Shown in pieces: positions 8,574-17,081 of a stretch of DNA of 64,000 bases (within the stretch, counting starts at the first letter, position 1; every line of letters begins with the position of its first letter). The stretch is from Hyunsoonleella jejuensis (GTDB taxonomy: Bacteria > Bacteroidota > Bacteroidia > Flavobacteriales > Flavobacteriaceae). The DNA is taken from positions 868,001-932,000 of the forward strand of contig NZ_FOFN01000001.1 of NCBI RefSeq assembly GCF_900111025.1. The letters are read 5' to 3'. The translations under genes and the position numbers were made by a program. Under the pieces are notes generated by a model, which ran no database searches, was not told the origin of the DNA, and saw only the letters and a list, made by a program, of their open reading frames with translations.

Positions 8574-9125
8574 TTAAAATCTATACCCTAGACGTATTCC
8601 ACCTTTACCAATAATTTCATAATCTTGATCATTATTGTTGAATAGGTTTCGGCCTATACCAAATCCTATTTCACCAACAAACCCACTTTTAGTAATCCAT
8701 TTACCACCTATACCAATTCCCAACGCAAAATCTGTTACTTCTTTGGTCTTAATATCTGTATCAATAAAGTTATTAAAATTCCATGTGTCTGTTGAGTTTA
8801 GCATCCCGAAGCCTTCAACATAAAAACCAGCAGCATATTTTTTTCCAAAATAAAAACGATAATAAGGAGAAATGAAATAATTGATGTCATCACTCACATC
8901 GTCATCAATAGGCAAAAACACTGAAATTCCTAGTCCAGACTCTTCATTTATGGTTCTTTCGTAAGTGACTTCAAATGCACCAAGCACCAAAAAAAGACCA
9001 TTTAATTTTATTTCGTTAAAATTTGTTTGAGTATCATTTTGGTTGTTATCCTGGTTGTTTTCCTGAGAAAATGAGGTGCTAAATGAAAGTGTCGCCAAAA
9101 GCGCTGCAAAGTATAGGTTTTTCAT
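8574..9125 (-). CDS. Small outer-membrane beta-barrel protein, copy 2 of a tandem pair
   Basis: 183 residues with a signal peptide (MKNLYFAALLATLSFSTSFS), then an Asn/Gln-rich mature N-terminus (QENNQDNNQNDTQTN) not seen in copy 1. The barrel body follows copy 1 closely (ISPYYRFYFGKKYAAGF, FALGIGIGGKWITKSGF) and ends RLGYRF. It is the upstream member of the pair. The two copies are similar at DNA level over long stretches, for example 8226-8290 against 8812-8880, which indicates a tandem duplication followed by divergence. Confidence 0.7.
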   Translation of the reverse strand: MKNLYFAALLATLSFSTSFSQENNQDNNQNDTQTNFNEIKLNGLFLVLGAFEVTYERTINEESGLGISVFLPIDDDVSDDINYFISPYYRFYFGKKYAAGFYVEGFGMLNSTDTWNFNNFIDTDIKTKEVTDFALGIGIGGKWITKSGFVGEIGFGIGRNLFNNNDQDYEIIGKGGIRLGYRF

Positions 9126-9220
9126 AAAATCTAATTTAGAATAGCTGTAAGTAATTACATAATAGATGTAATTTTATTACAAAGGTTGCGCAAATAATAT
9201 GCTTTTTTTAAGGCGTGATA

Positions 9221-9685
9221 TTAGATTTTTACTTGACGCTGTATCAATTGAGATAGTGATATAAATGTTTCGGTGCGGGATACGCCATTAATTTCCTGTA
9301 TAGTATTTAATATCTGCATTAAATGGTCGTTACTTTTACAAATTACTTTTAAAAACACATTCCAATTTCCTGTAGTGTAATGGCACTCCAAAACTTCAGG
9401 AACACGTTTTAAGAGTTTTATAATTAATGGAGCATCGGCAGCTTTGTCAAAATATACGCCTACAAATGCCATGGTATCATAACCTAGTACTTCTGGGTTT
9501 ACTACGAATTTTGAACCGGCTAAAAGCCCTGATTTTTCTAATTTGCGAAGTCGTTGATGTATGGCAGCACCTGAAATGCCAACGTTTCTAGCGATTTCTA
9601 AAATAGGTGTTCGTGCATCTTCCATTAAAGTACGCAGTATTTTTTTATCAATACCATCAATCTCGGTCTGTTTCTTTTTAGCCAT
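9221..9685 (-). CDS. Lrp/AsnC-family transcriptional regulator
   Basis: 154 residues, typical length. An N-terminal winged helix-turn-helix (IDGIDKKILRTLMEDART, then ISGAAIHQRLRKLEKSG, about 9-53) is followed by the RAM ligand-binding domain (70-150; VFLKVICKSNDHLMQIL). Such proteins sense amino acids and form octamers. The saccharopine dehydrogenase gene lies upstream on the same strand, so lysine-related control is possible but not shown. The pair is separated by a structured repeat in the opposite orientation. Confidence 0.88.
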   Translation of the reverse strand: MAKKKQTEIDGIDKKILRTLMEDARTPILEIARNVGISGAAIHQRLRKLEKSGLLAGSKFVVNPEVLGYDTMAFVGVYFDKAADAPLIIKLLKRVPEVLECHYTTGNWNVFLKVICKSNDHLMQILNTIQEINGVSRTETFISLSQLIQRQVKI

Positions 9686-9823
9686 TTGTGTTATAGTTTA
9701 GAAGGTAAAAGTAATAATTTGATTGCAATTAGAAACTTTTTTTTGGTTTTAAAGTTTGCAGAAACGAATCTATAGCAATGAAACTGATTTTATGATTTTA
9801 GAACGGTAATAGCAGGTAAGCCC

Positions 9824-9926
9824 GCGCTAAGGATAGTAGCGGCATCCTTTTAACATTGGTGGCTGAGGTTCTCGAAGCCACCAATGTTAAAAGATACAGC
9901 GGATAGCCTGACCCAAAGGGTAGCCC
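9824..9926 (+). ncRNA. Structured intergenic element, copy 1 (Flavo-1-like, tentative)
   Basis: Conserved left block GCGCTAAGGATAGTAGCGG and right block AGCGGATAGCCTGACCC surround a perfect 17-bp stem (9848-9864 with 9876-9892). The outer ends GCGCTA and TAGCCC pair with one mismatch. Three related copies are in the window. The element is antisense to the flanking minus-strand genes. From memory it recalls the Rfam Flavo-1 motif; I cannot confirm the match. Confidence 0.6.
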
Positions 9927-9939
9927 CCAAAAGAATAAT

Positions 9940-11304
9940 CTAATTATTCAAAGGATTATACCCCAAATACGGCACGTCGTTTTCATTAAATTCAATACCA
10001 TATTTTTGCAACTCTTTTAAAATGGGCCCATAAATTTCTTTTGTGATGGGTATTTGAACGCCAGGGCTAGTAATTTTACCATTAAGAATGGCCAGTGTAG
10101 CCATAGCTACTGGTAGTCCAACGGTTTTGGCCATAGCAGTGTAGGTTTGGCCCTCCCCAATTACCACCATATTGGCATCAATTTGATGTTTGTTGCCATT
10201 TAGTTCGTACCCAAATTTGTGGTACATCACAATCATATCTTTATCGTCCTTACTCAGTGTCCAGCTATCCATTAATATTTTTTGGAGGATTTGTGCTGGG
10301 GTTGCATTTTGGAGTCCAATTTTTTTGTCTGGATTAAAAATGTCGAGTTCTACCAATTTGTCCCAAACCACATCGTCTTGGTCGATTTTTAATTCGTGCC
10401 TTAGTTTTAATTCCACAGAATCCTTATGGCTGTAGGGTAGAAAGGCATTGGTAAAATCGCGATAGCTCATGGTTTCACTATCTTCTATGGTAAAACTATC
10501 ATCAGTCATTCCAAGGGTAACAAAAATATTCCAAGCGCGACTAAAACCTACGCGTCTCATTGTGCCGCGATATAAGGTTTTAACGTTTTGTAAACCATAG
10601 GCTTCACGATATTTCAAGGAATCGCGATTAGCATAGGCTTCGAATCTGCCATATCCATCAATATCTAAAAATTCTGTACGCCTAAACAAACGCTGGTAGG
10701 GAATGTATTTGTAGCTACCCTCTTGTAAAAATTTTGCGGCACCTCCTTGTCCGGCGGTAACAACATTTCTAGGATTCCATGTAAATTTATAATTCCAAAG
10801 GTTGTTATCACTTTCGGGAGCTACCAATCCACCAGTAAAAGATTCAAAAAGAATAATTTTTCCGCCCTCGTCCCTTATACGATCAAGGACTTGCATTGCA
10901 CTCATATGGTCAATACCTGGATCAACACCTATTTCGTTCATCAAAATAACGCCGTTAGTTTTAGCTTCATCGTTAAGTTCAATCATTTCCTTGCTCACAT
11001 AGGAAGCCGTAACCAAATGTATTTTATGTTTCACGCAATCATTGGCTACTAAGGGGTGGAAGCGGGCTGGAAGCATCGATATCACTATATCTGAGTTTTT
11101 TATGGTTTTTGAGCGTTGGGCATCATCAAAAACATCAAAGACCATAGCTACAGCGTTAGGATGGTTGTTTAATAATTGCTGCGCACTATTAATATTGATA
11201 TCAGCAACCGTGATATGTAAGTTTTCAGATTGAGATCTATCTAAAAGGTACTGTAGAAGGCATGAGGTTGATTTTCCTGAACCGATCACTAAAATTTTTC
11301 GCAT
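9940..11304 (-). CDS. Saccharopine dehydrogenase family protein (saccharopine reductase-like)
   Basis: 454 residues. The N-terminal Rossmann domain starts KILVIGSGKSTSCLLQYLL; DIVISMLPARFHPLVA and NEIGVDPGIDHMSA are hallmark motifs of the saccharopine dehydrogenase/reductase family. The C-terminal catalytic domain covers about 150-440 (ESFTGGLVAPESDNNLWNY, then NPRNVVTAGQGGAAKF). Related enzymes interconvert saccharopine and aminoadipate semialdehyde plus glutamate in lysine metabolism. An Lrp/AsnC regulator lies downstream on the same strand. A glutaryl-CoA dehydrogenase elsewhere in the window fits a lysine-degradation theme. The direction of the reaction is not decided by sequence. Confidence 0.8.
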   Translation of the reverse strand: MRKILVIGSGKSTSCLLQYLLDRSQSENLHITVADININSAQQLLNNHPNAVAMVFDVFDDAQRSKTIKNSDIVISMLPARFHPLVANDCVKHKIHLVTASYVSKEMIELNDEAKTNGVILMNEIGVDPGIDHMSAMQVLDRIRDEGGKIILFESFTGGLVAPESDNNLWNYKFTWNPRNVVTAGQGGAAKFLQEGSYKYIPYQRLFRRTEFLDIDGYGRFEAYANRDSLKYREAYGLQNVKTLYRGTMRRVGFSRAWNIFVTLGMTDDSFTIEDSETMSYRDFTNAFLPYSHKDSVELKLRHELKIDQDDVVWDKLVELDIFNPDKKIGLQNATPAQILQKILMDSWTLSKDDKDMIVMYHKFGYELNGNKHQIDANMVVIGEGQTYTAMAKTVGLPVAMATLAILNGKITSPGVQIPITKEIYGPILKELQKYGIEFNENDVPYLGYNPLNN

Positions 11305-11320
11305 ATTGCTAATAGTTGAG

Positions 11321-11328
11321 TAAATTTG
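11321..11328 (+). promoter_or_regulatory. -7 box of the DUF423 gene
   Basis: TAAATTTG fits TAnnTTTG, 19 bp before the ATG, inside the 43-bp divergent gap to saccharopine dehydrogenase. Confidence 0.4.
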
Positions 11329-11347
11329 AGAAACTTATTTATATAAA

Positions 11348-11734
11348 ATGACTAAAATAATAGTAATTACTGCAGCCCTTATGGGCGTGTTTGCCATTAT
11401 TCTCGGTGCCTTTGCATCCCATGGTTTAAAAGCTCATTTAGCTCCAGAACAGCTTCAAACTTTTGAAACTGGTGTACGCTACCAAATGTATCACGCCTTG
11501 TTTTTGCTTTTTGTTGGTAGTTCTGCACTCGTAGCTCCAGAGTATAAAACCACTATTTTTTATCTGGTTATTGTGGGTGTGATTTTATTTTCTGGCTCTA
11601 TTTATGGTCTGGCTACAAATACATTATCTAATTTCAATTTTAAAACCATTGGATTTATAACACCAATTGGCGGATTGCTTTTAATTGCGGCATGGGGTGT
11701 TTTAATTGTTAATTTCATAAAATTAAAGTCCTAA
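11348..11734 (+). CDS. DUF423 small membrane protein
   Basis: 128 residues with four hydrophobic segments, at about 5-25, 45-62, 70-87 and 100-122. The family signature FAIILGAFASHGLKAHL is at the N-terminus and RYQMYHALFLLFV follows. DUF423 proteins are inner-membrane proteins of unknown function found widely in bacteria. The gene is divergent from saccharopine dehydrogenase and lies 77 bp before pckA, which has its own -7 box. Confidence 0.88.
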   Translation: MTKIIVITAALMGVFAIILGAFASHGLKAHLAPEQLQTFETGVRYQMYHALFLLFVGSSALVAPEYKTTIFYLVIVGVILFSGSIYGLATNTLSNFNFKTIGFITPIGGLLLIAAWGVLIVNFIKLKS

Positions 11735-11772
11735 AAATACGAATTTTATATTTTTAGTTTAAAATATTATCA

Positions 11773-11780
11773 TAATTTTG
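11773..11780 (+). promoter_or_regulatory. -7 box of the pckA promoter
   Basis: TAATTTTG fits TAnnTTTG and lies 31 bp before the pckA ATG. No good -33 TTG is at the usual spacing. Confidence 0.4.
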
Positions 11781-11811
11781 CGTAATAATTATTTCATAAA
11801 ATTAATTTAGT

Positions 11812-13425
11812 ATGAATAGTAATCTTACTACGCAATCGATTTCGTTAAAACATTATGGTATTAAAGACGCTAAGGTGCGGTACCAACTGCCACCTGAAGA
11901 CTTACATCGTATAACTATTGAAAAAGGGCATGGTGTTGAGGCTTCTTCTGGTGCCTTGGCAGTTAACACAGGAGAGTTTACGGGGCGTTCTCCCAAAGAC
12001 AGATTTATTGTAAAAGATACTATTACTGAAGATAAAATTTGGTGGGGCGACATTAATAAACCGTTTTCACCCAACGATTTTGATGCGTTATATGATAAGG
12101 TAACGACGTATTTGTCTGGAAAAGAGGTTTTTGTACGAGATTGTTATGCTTGTGCTGATGATAAGTACAAGTTGAATATTCGCGTAATTAATGAATACCC
12201 TTGGAGTAACATGTTTGCCTATAACATGTTTTTGAGACCCAACGATGCAGAATTGGAGGATTTTACACCAGAATGGACAGTGGTAAATGCGCCTGGTTTT
12301 ATGGCGAATGCCGAAACAGATGGTACAAGACAACATAATTTTGCTATTTTAAATTTCACAAAAAAAATAGCTCTAGTAGGAGGAACTGGTTATACAGGAG
12401 AAATAAAAAAAGGTATATTCTCTGCACTTAACTTTATATTACCTGTTGAAAAAAATACGTTGCCCATGCATTGTAGTGCCAATGTTGGTAAAGAAGGCGA
12501 TACTGCTATTTTCTTTGGGTTATCTGGTACCGGAAAAACCACTTTATCTACAGATCCTAACCGCAGTCTCATTGGTGACGATGAACATGGATGGACTAAC
12601 GAAAACTCAGTATTCAACTTTGAAGGTGGCTGTTATGCTAAAGTGATTAATCTTTCAGAAGAAAAAGAGCCAGAAATTTATAAAGCCATTAAGTTTGGGG
12701 CTATTCTTGAAAATGTTATTTTAGATGACAATGGTGTAGTAGATTTTGAAAATACATCAATTACTCAAAATACAAGAGTAAGTTACCCAATTCATCATAT
12801 TGAAAATATTAAAATACCTTCGGTAGGCAAGAATCCAAAAAATATATTCTTTTTAACGGCTGATGCCTTTGGTGTAATTCCTCCTATTTCCAAACTAACA
12901 CCTAGTCAGGCAGCATATCATTTTATTTCAGGATATACAGCGAAAGTTGCTGGGACAGAGGCAGGTGTCAAGGAACCTCAGCCATCGTTTTCAGCATGTT
13001 TTGGTGCCCCTTTTATGCCTTTACATCCTGCGAAATACGCAGAAATGTTAAGTAAAAAGATGATTGAAGCAGGAGTAAATGTATGGTTGATTAATACAGG
13101 ATGGACGGGTGGTCCTTACGGTGTTGGAACACGAATGGAACTAAAATACACACGCGCTATGATTAACGCAGTATTAAACGGAGATTTAGGATTATATAAT
13201 TATGATGATTATCATATTCACTCTGTATTTGGGGTAGCACAACCAAGAAGTTGTCCGGGGGTGCCTACAAGTGTATTGAGTCCAAGAGCTACGTGGAACG
13301 ACGATAAAGCTTATTATACAACAGCATTTAAACTAACTAACGCCTTTAGGGAAAATTTTAAAAAGTTTGAAGCGCATTGTACAGAAGAAATAAGACGCGG
13401 CGGTCCTCAGCGTTACGCGTTTTAA
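11812..13425 (+). CDS. pckA: Phosphoenolpyruvate carboxykinase (ATP)
   Basis: 537 residues, full length. Family motifs in order: TGRSPKDRFIV (about 50-62), the kinase-1a P-loop GLSGTGKTTL (about 237-246), the metal-binding LIGDDEHGW just after it, and the late signatures NTGWTGGPYG and GTRMELKYTRAM. The enzyme converts oxaloacetate plus ATP to PEP, CO2 and ADP, the committing step of gluconeogenesis. It is flanked by its own -7 box and a strong terminator, so it is monocistronic. A second, unrelated-looking candidate PEP carboxykinase (PPi type) is encoded at 31.6-35.0 kb. Confidence 0.97.
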   Translation: MNSNLTTQSISLKHYGIKDAKVRYQLPPEDLHRITIEKGHGVEASSGALAVNTGEFTGRSPKDRFIVKDTITEDKIWWGDINKPFSPNDFDALYDKVTTYLSGKEVFVRDCYACADDKYKLNIRVINEYPWSNMFAYNMFLRPNDAELEDFTPEWTVVNAPGFMANAETDGTRQHNFAILNFTKKIALVGGTGYTGEIKKGIFSALNFILPVEKNTLPMHCSANVGKEGDTAIFFGLSGTGKTTLSTDPNRSLIGDDEHGWTNENSVFNFEGGCYAKVINLSEEKEPEIYKAIKFGAILENVILDDNGVVDFENTSITQNTRVSYPIHHIENIKIPSVGKNPKNIFFLTADAFGVIPPISKLTPSQAAYHFISGYTAKVAGTEAGVKEPQPSFSACFGAPFMPLHPAKYAEMLSKKMIEAGVNVWLINTGWTGGPYGVGTRMELKYTRAMINAVLNGDLGLYNYDDYHIHSVFGVAQPRSCPGVPTSVLSPRATWNDDKAYYTTAFKLTNAFRENFKKFEAHCTEEIRRGGPQRYAF

Positions 13426-13431
13426 AGTAAT

Positions 13432-13468
13432 AAAAAAGCGTTTTCAATTTGAAAACGCTTTTTTTTAA
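13432..13468 (+). terminator. Strong bidirectional terminator, pckA / hemD
   Basis: GCGTTTTC (13438-13445) pairs with GAAAACGC (13451-13458), flanked by an A run on the left and eight T on the right. It serves pckA (+) and hemD (-). Confidence 0.88.
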
Positions 13469-13488
13469 TTCAGTATTAAAGGTAGGAT

Positions 13489-14238
13489 TTATTTTCCTTT
13501 ATTAACCTTTTCAATATATTTTTCTAAAGCCATAGTCATCGAAGGTGTTTCAGGGGTTGGTGCAGCAATATCTACACGTAATCCTTTTTCTTCAACAGCT
13601 TTTATTGTAGTATTTCCAAAAACAGCTATACGAGTATTGTTTTGTTTGAAATCTGGAAAGTTTTGAAATAACGATTCAATTCCAGATGGGCTAAAAAACA
13701 CGAGAACATCGTAGTAAACATTTGCTAAATCAGATAGGTCGCTCACTACAGTTTTGTAGAACGTTGCTTGTTTCCAATTTACACCTAAACCATCTAGAGT
13801 CTCTGGTACTAAAGGTTTCACTTTGTCTGTATTTGGTAATAGGAATTTTTCGTCTTTATATTTTTTAATCAATGGAGATAGTTCTGGAAAAGTACGCTTA
13901 CCCACGTAAATTTTACGTTTTCTATAAACCACATATTTTTGAAGATAGTATGCTACAGCCTCTGACTGACAAAAATATTTCATAGTGTCAGGCACCTTAA
14001 AACGCATTTCTTTGGCTACTCTAAAAAAGTGATCTACTGCGTTTCTACTTGTTAAAATTATGGCAGTATAGTTATTTAAGTCAATTTTTTGTTGCCTAAT
14101 TTCTTTTGCAGGAACACCTTCAACGTGAATAAAAGGTCTAAAATCTATTTTCACTTTATTTTTCTCCTGTAGGTCAAAGTAGGGAGAGTTCTCAATTTTA
14201 GGTTCTGGTTGAGATACTAAAATGGTCTTCACTTTCAT
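13489..14238 (-). CDS. hemD: Uroporphyrinogen-III synthase
   Basis: 249 residues. The sequence is divergent, as usual for HemD, but carries the expected alternating two-domain pattern: KTILVSQPEP at the N-terminus, YTAIILTSRNAVDHFF (about 83-98), VLVFFSPSGIESLF and IAVFGNTTIKAVEEKGL toward the end. The enzyme inverts ring D and cyclises hydroxymethylbilane to uroporphyrinogen III. It follows the DUF4271 gene with an 18-bp gap, a pairing usual in flavobacteria, and the two are likely one operon. Other haem genes are absent from the window. Confidence 0.82.
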   Translation of the reverse strand: MKVKTILVSQPEPKIENSPYFDLQEKNKVKIDFRPFIHVEGVPAKEIRQQKIDLNNYTAIILTSRNAVDHFFRVAKEMRFKVPDTMKYFCQSEAVAYYLQKYVVYRKRKIYVGKRTFPELSPLIKKYKDEKFLLPNTDKVKPLVPETLDGLGVNWKQATFYKTVVSDLSDLANVYYDVLVFFSPSGIESLFQNFPDFKQNNTRIAVFGNTTIKAVEEKGLRVDIAAPTPETPSMTMALEKYIEKVNKGK

Positions 14239-14256
14239 AGGTCAAAAATAGTTTAA

Positions 14257-14901
14257 TTAGGCACTAAAAACCGCGTAAATAATTACATAGGGTGCGATTT
14301 CGAGAGCGCAAAGATACAAAATAAAATAGAAAAAGTTATTTTTTATCTCATTTTGATACATTTTGTAAGAAGTAACTAAACCGCTAATATTCAATATAAA
14401 AAGTATGGCAATAATAGTAAAAATAACAGCTTTGGTAGGTGTTATGCTAAAGATTAAAATAGCATTAATTGGGAGCAATAATAATCCTAAATAATTTTTA
14501 TAGCTTATTTTTTGAAATAGGTATATGTCTACTATGGTATCTATCTCAAAAAGGCTAGCAAGCAAGCGTTCTAAAAGCACCTTGGCGAGCATAAAAATTG
14601 CAATACCGATAGCTAATTTAAAAATTAGCGTAATGTTTATAGTTATTGCGTTGTTAAGGTTTTCAATACACAATACGCCGAAGATTGCGCCGGATATTAC
14701 CAAATTTAAAAACAGCAAACCATCATAATAATCTAAAAACTTTTGGTCTTTGCCATAAATTTTTAAATATCGTGAATTACTGATGATCAAAATAAATTCG
14801 TTAAAACGTTTTGAAGCAATGCTTTTAGCCAAAGTTATAGTAACTAGACAAATAAGTAATAGTATGGTGTAAAGCGTATGTGACGGCACTTCTCGAAGCA
14901 T
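14257..14901 (-). CDS. DUF4271 integral membrane protein
   Basis: 214 residues with about six hydrophobic helices, from TLYTILLLICLVTITLA near the N-terminus to FFYFILYLCALEIAPYVIIY at the C-terminus. The late EIAPYVIIY segment is characteristic of DUF4271. The function is unknown. It sits immediately upstream of hemD on the same strand, as in other Flavobacteriaceae, so a link to haem synthesis or envelope physiology is possible by context only. Confidence 0.75.
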   Translation of the reverse strand: MLREVPSHTLYTILLLICLVTITLAKSIASKRFNEFILIISNSRYLKIYGKDQKFLDYYDGLLFLNLVISGAIFGVLCIENLNNAITINITLIFKLAIGIAIFMLAKVLLERLLASLFEIDTIVDIYLFQKISYKNYLGLLLLPINAILIFSITPTKAVIFTIIAILFILNISGLVTSYKMYQNEIKNNFFYFILYLCALEIAPYVIIYAVFSA

Positions 14902-14978
14902 GGGTTAAAATTATCATAAATTTTAAAGAATGAGAGAATTATTGCGAAATTTTTAAAAAAAAGAATGGCTTAAAAATG

Positions 14979-14986
14979 TACATTTG
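14979..14986 (+). promoter_or_regulatory. -7 box before the polyprenol mannosyltransferase operon
   Basis: TACATTTG fits TAnnTTTG, 17 bp before the chosen ATG (15004). No clear -33 element. Confidence 0.35.
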
Positions 14987-15003
14987 TTTCAATATTGTTT
15001 TCA

Positions 15004-15735
15004 ATGAAAGACGCTGTTGTAATTATTCCAACTTATAATGAGATTGAAAATATCGAGCTAATTATCGAGGCTATATTTTCACAATCTAAACACATACATA
15101 TTCTAATAGTTGATGATAATTCTCCAGATGGTACGGCAGACAAAGTAAAGGAACTTCAAGATAAATTTTTAGGACGTTTACATTTAAAACAGCGCGAGGA
15201 AAAATCGGGTTTAGGAACTGCTTACATTCTAGGGTTTAAATGGAGTTTGGTGAGAAGCTATGAGTATGTTTTTGAAATGGATGCTGATTTTTCGCATAAC
15301 CCGAAAGACTTAATAAGATTGTATAATGCCTGTGCCAAAGCGGGTGCAGATATGTCTATTGGTTCGCGCTACATTACCGGTGTAAACGTGGTAAATTGGC
15401 CGATGAGTAGAGTTTTAATGTCTTACTTGGCATCAAAATACGTGCGTTTCATTACAGGTATGAAAATTAAAGACACCACTGCTGGTTTTGTATGTTATAA
15501 ACGAAAGGTATTAGAAAGTTTAGATTTAACAAAAATTAAATTTATAGGTTATGCATTTCAAATTGAAATGAAGTTTAAAACGTATTTAAAACATTTTAAA
15601 ATAGTTGAAGTTCCCGTTATCTTTACCGATAGAACTCGAGGCGAATCTAAGTTGAGTTCAGGTATTATTTCTGAAGCGGTTTTTGGGGTTCTCTCTATGA
15701 AATTGAAAAGTTTATTTAAAAGAAAGGATTTGTAA
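15004..15735 (+). CDS. Polyprenol monophosphomannose synthase-like GT2 glycosyltransferase
   Basis: 243 residues from the ATG at 15004. An in-frame TTG three codons earlier (14995) is less likely, because the ATG begins right at the family start (KDAVVIIPTYNE). GT-A fold motifs: IPTYNEIENIE, VDDNSPDGTAD and the metal-binding EMDADFSHNP; GSRYITGVNVVNWP and TDRTRGESK are typical of dolichyl/polyprenyl-phosphate mannosyltransferases. There is no C-terminal membrane extension, so it is the soluble DPM1-type form. It supplies a lipid-linked sugar for periplasmic glycosylation. The stop overlaps the dihydroorotase start (TAATG). Confidence 0.85.
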   Translation: MKDAVVIIPTYNEIENIELIIEAIFSQSKHIHILIVDDNSPDGTADKVKELQDKFLGRLHLKQREEKSGLGTAYILGFKWSLVRSYEYVFEMDADFSHNPKDLIRLYNACAKAGADMSIGSRYITGVNVVNWPMSRVLMSYLASKYVRFITGMKIKDTTAGFVCYKRKVLESLDLTKIKFIGYAFQIEMKFKTYLKHFKIVEVPVIFTDRTRGESKLSSGIISEAVFGVLSMKLKSLFKRKDL

Positions 15736-17081
15736 TGAAGCTAAAACGTACACTTATTAAAAACGCTAAAATTGTAAATGAAGGTGAAACCTTTAGCGGA
15801 GATATATTGATTGAGGGTGAATTTATAAAACAAATAGATACCTCAATTAGTGCAAAATGGACTGATGTAAGTATTATTGATGCTGAAGGTAAATATGTGT
15901 TGCCAGGAGCTATTGACGACCAGGTGCATTTTAGGGAGCCAGGACTTACGCATAAAGCAGATATTGCAACAGAGTCTAAAGCGGCCTTGGCTGGAGGGAT
16001 TACTTCCTTTATTGAAATGCCAAATACAAACCCGCAAACAACTACGGTTGAAAAGCTCGAGGAAAAGTTTGCCATAGCATCTAAAACATCTGCTGCGAAC
16101 TATTCGTTTATGTTTGGCGGTACAAACGATAATCTGGAAGAGATTTTAAAGGTTGACGAAACAGCGGTTGCAGGCTTAAAATTGTTTTTGGGCTCTTCAA
16201 CAGGAAATATGCTCGTGGACGATCCAAAAGTTTTAGAAAAGATTTTTAAAAGTACCAATATGGTAATTTCGGTGCATTGTGAAGATGAGGCTACTATTCG
16301 AGAAAATCTTGAAAACCATATTAAGGAGTTTGGAGAGGATATTCCAATAGAAAAGCACCCTATTATAAGAAGTGAGGAAGCATGTTACCTATCCTCTTCA
16401 ACAGCTATCGAACTTGCTAAAAAAACGGGTGCAAGATTACATGTGTTTCATTTGTCAACTGGAAAGGAGACTAAATTGTTTACGAATAAAATTCCTTTAA
16501 AAGATAAAAAGATTACTGCTGAAGTGTGTATTCACCATTTATGGTTTTCAGATGAAGACTACAAGACTAAAGGTACGTTTATAAAGTGGAATCCAGCCGT
16601 TAAAACAGCAAAGGACAGAGAACAATTATGGCAGGCACTTTTAGATGATAGAATTGATGTAATTGCTACAGACCACGCGCCACATACTATTGAGGAGAAG
16701 AAAAACGTTTATACTAAAGCGCCCTCAGGTGGTCCGTTGGTACAACATGCCTTACCTGCTATGTTAGAAATGTACCATAAAGGTAAAATCTCAATTGAGA
16801 AAATAGTAGAAAAAATGTGCCATAACCCCGCGATTTTATTTCAAGTAGAGCGCAGAGGATATATAAAAGAAGGGTATTATGCAGATTTAGTTTTGGTAGA
16901 TTTAAATAATCCGTGGACTGTAAAAAAGGATAATATTCTTTACAAATGTGGATGGTCTCCTTTTGAAGGCGCAACATTTAAATCTAGAATTACACATACT
17001 ATTTTAAACGGTACTTTGGTGTACCAAAATTTTAAATTTCAAGATGTAAAGGTAGCTAAAAGATTAACATTCAATAGATAA
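15735..17081 (+). CDS. pyrC: Dihydroorotase (class I-like), with Gln in the first metal motif
   Basis: 448 residues, family length. Amidohydrolase signatures: PGAIDDQVHFREPG (about 57-70), FIEMPNTNPQT, LFLGSSTGNM, ISVHCEDE, LHVFHLST and VIATDHAPHT. The enzyme closes N-carbamoyl-aspartate to dihydroorotate in pyrimidine synthesis. The usual HxH metal motif reads QVH here, so the first His ligand is Gln; the other His residues and the catalytic Asp of TDHAPH are present. I recall the same DDQVH wording in other Bacteroidota sequences, so it may be a lineage variant. It is coupled by TAATG overlaps on both sides. Confidence 0.85.
   Translation: MKLKRTLIKNAKIVNEGETFSGDILIEGEFIKQIDTSISAKWTDVSIIDAEGKYVLPGAIDDQVHFREPGLTHKADIATESKAALAGGITSFIEMPNTNPQTTTVEKLEEKFAIASKTSAANYSFMFGGTNDNLEEILKVDETAVAGLKLFLGSSTGNMLVDDPKVLEKIFKSTNMVISVHCEDEATIRENLENHIKEFGEDIPIEKHPIIRSEEACYLSSSTAIELAKKTGARLHVFHLSTGKETKLFTNKIPLKDKKITAEVCIHHLWFSDEDYKTKGTFIKWNPAVKTAKDREQLWQALLDDRIDVIATDHAPHTIEEKKNVYTKAPSGGPLVQHALPAMLEMYHKGKISIEKIVEKMCHNPAILFQVERRGYIKEGYYADLVLVDLNNPWTVKKDNILYKCGWSPFEGATFKSRITHTILNGTLVYQNFKFQDVKVAKRLTFNR

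Noticed and set aside
10747-11052. 101-codon plus-strand ORF inside saccharopine dehydrogenase
   Set aside because: Fully antisense to a gene with strong family motifs, with codon use unlike real genes here.
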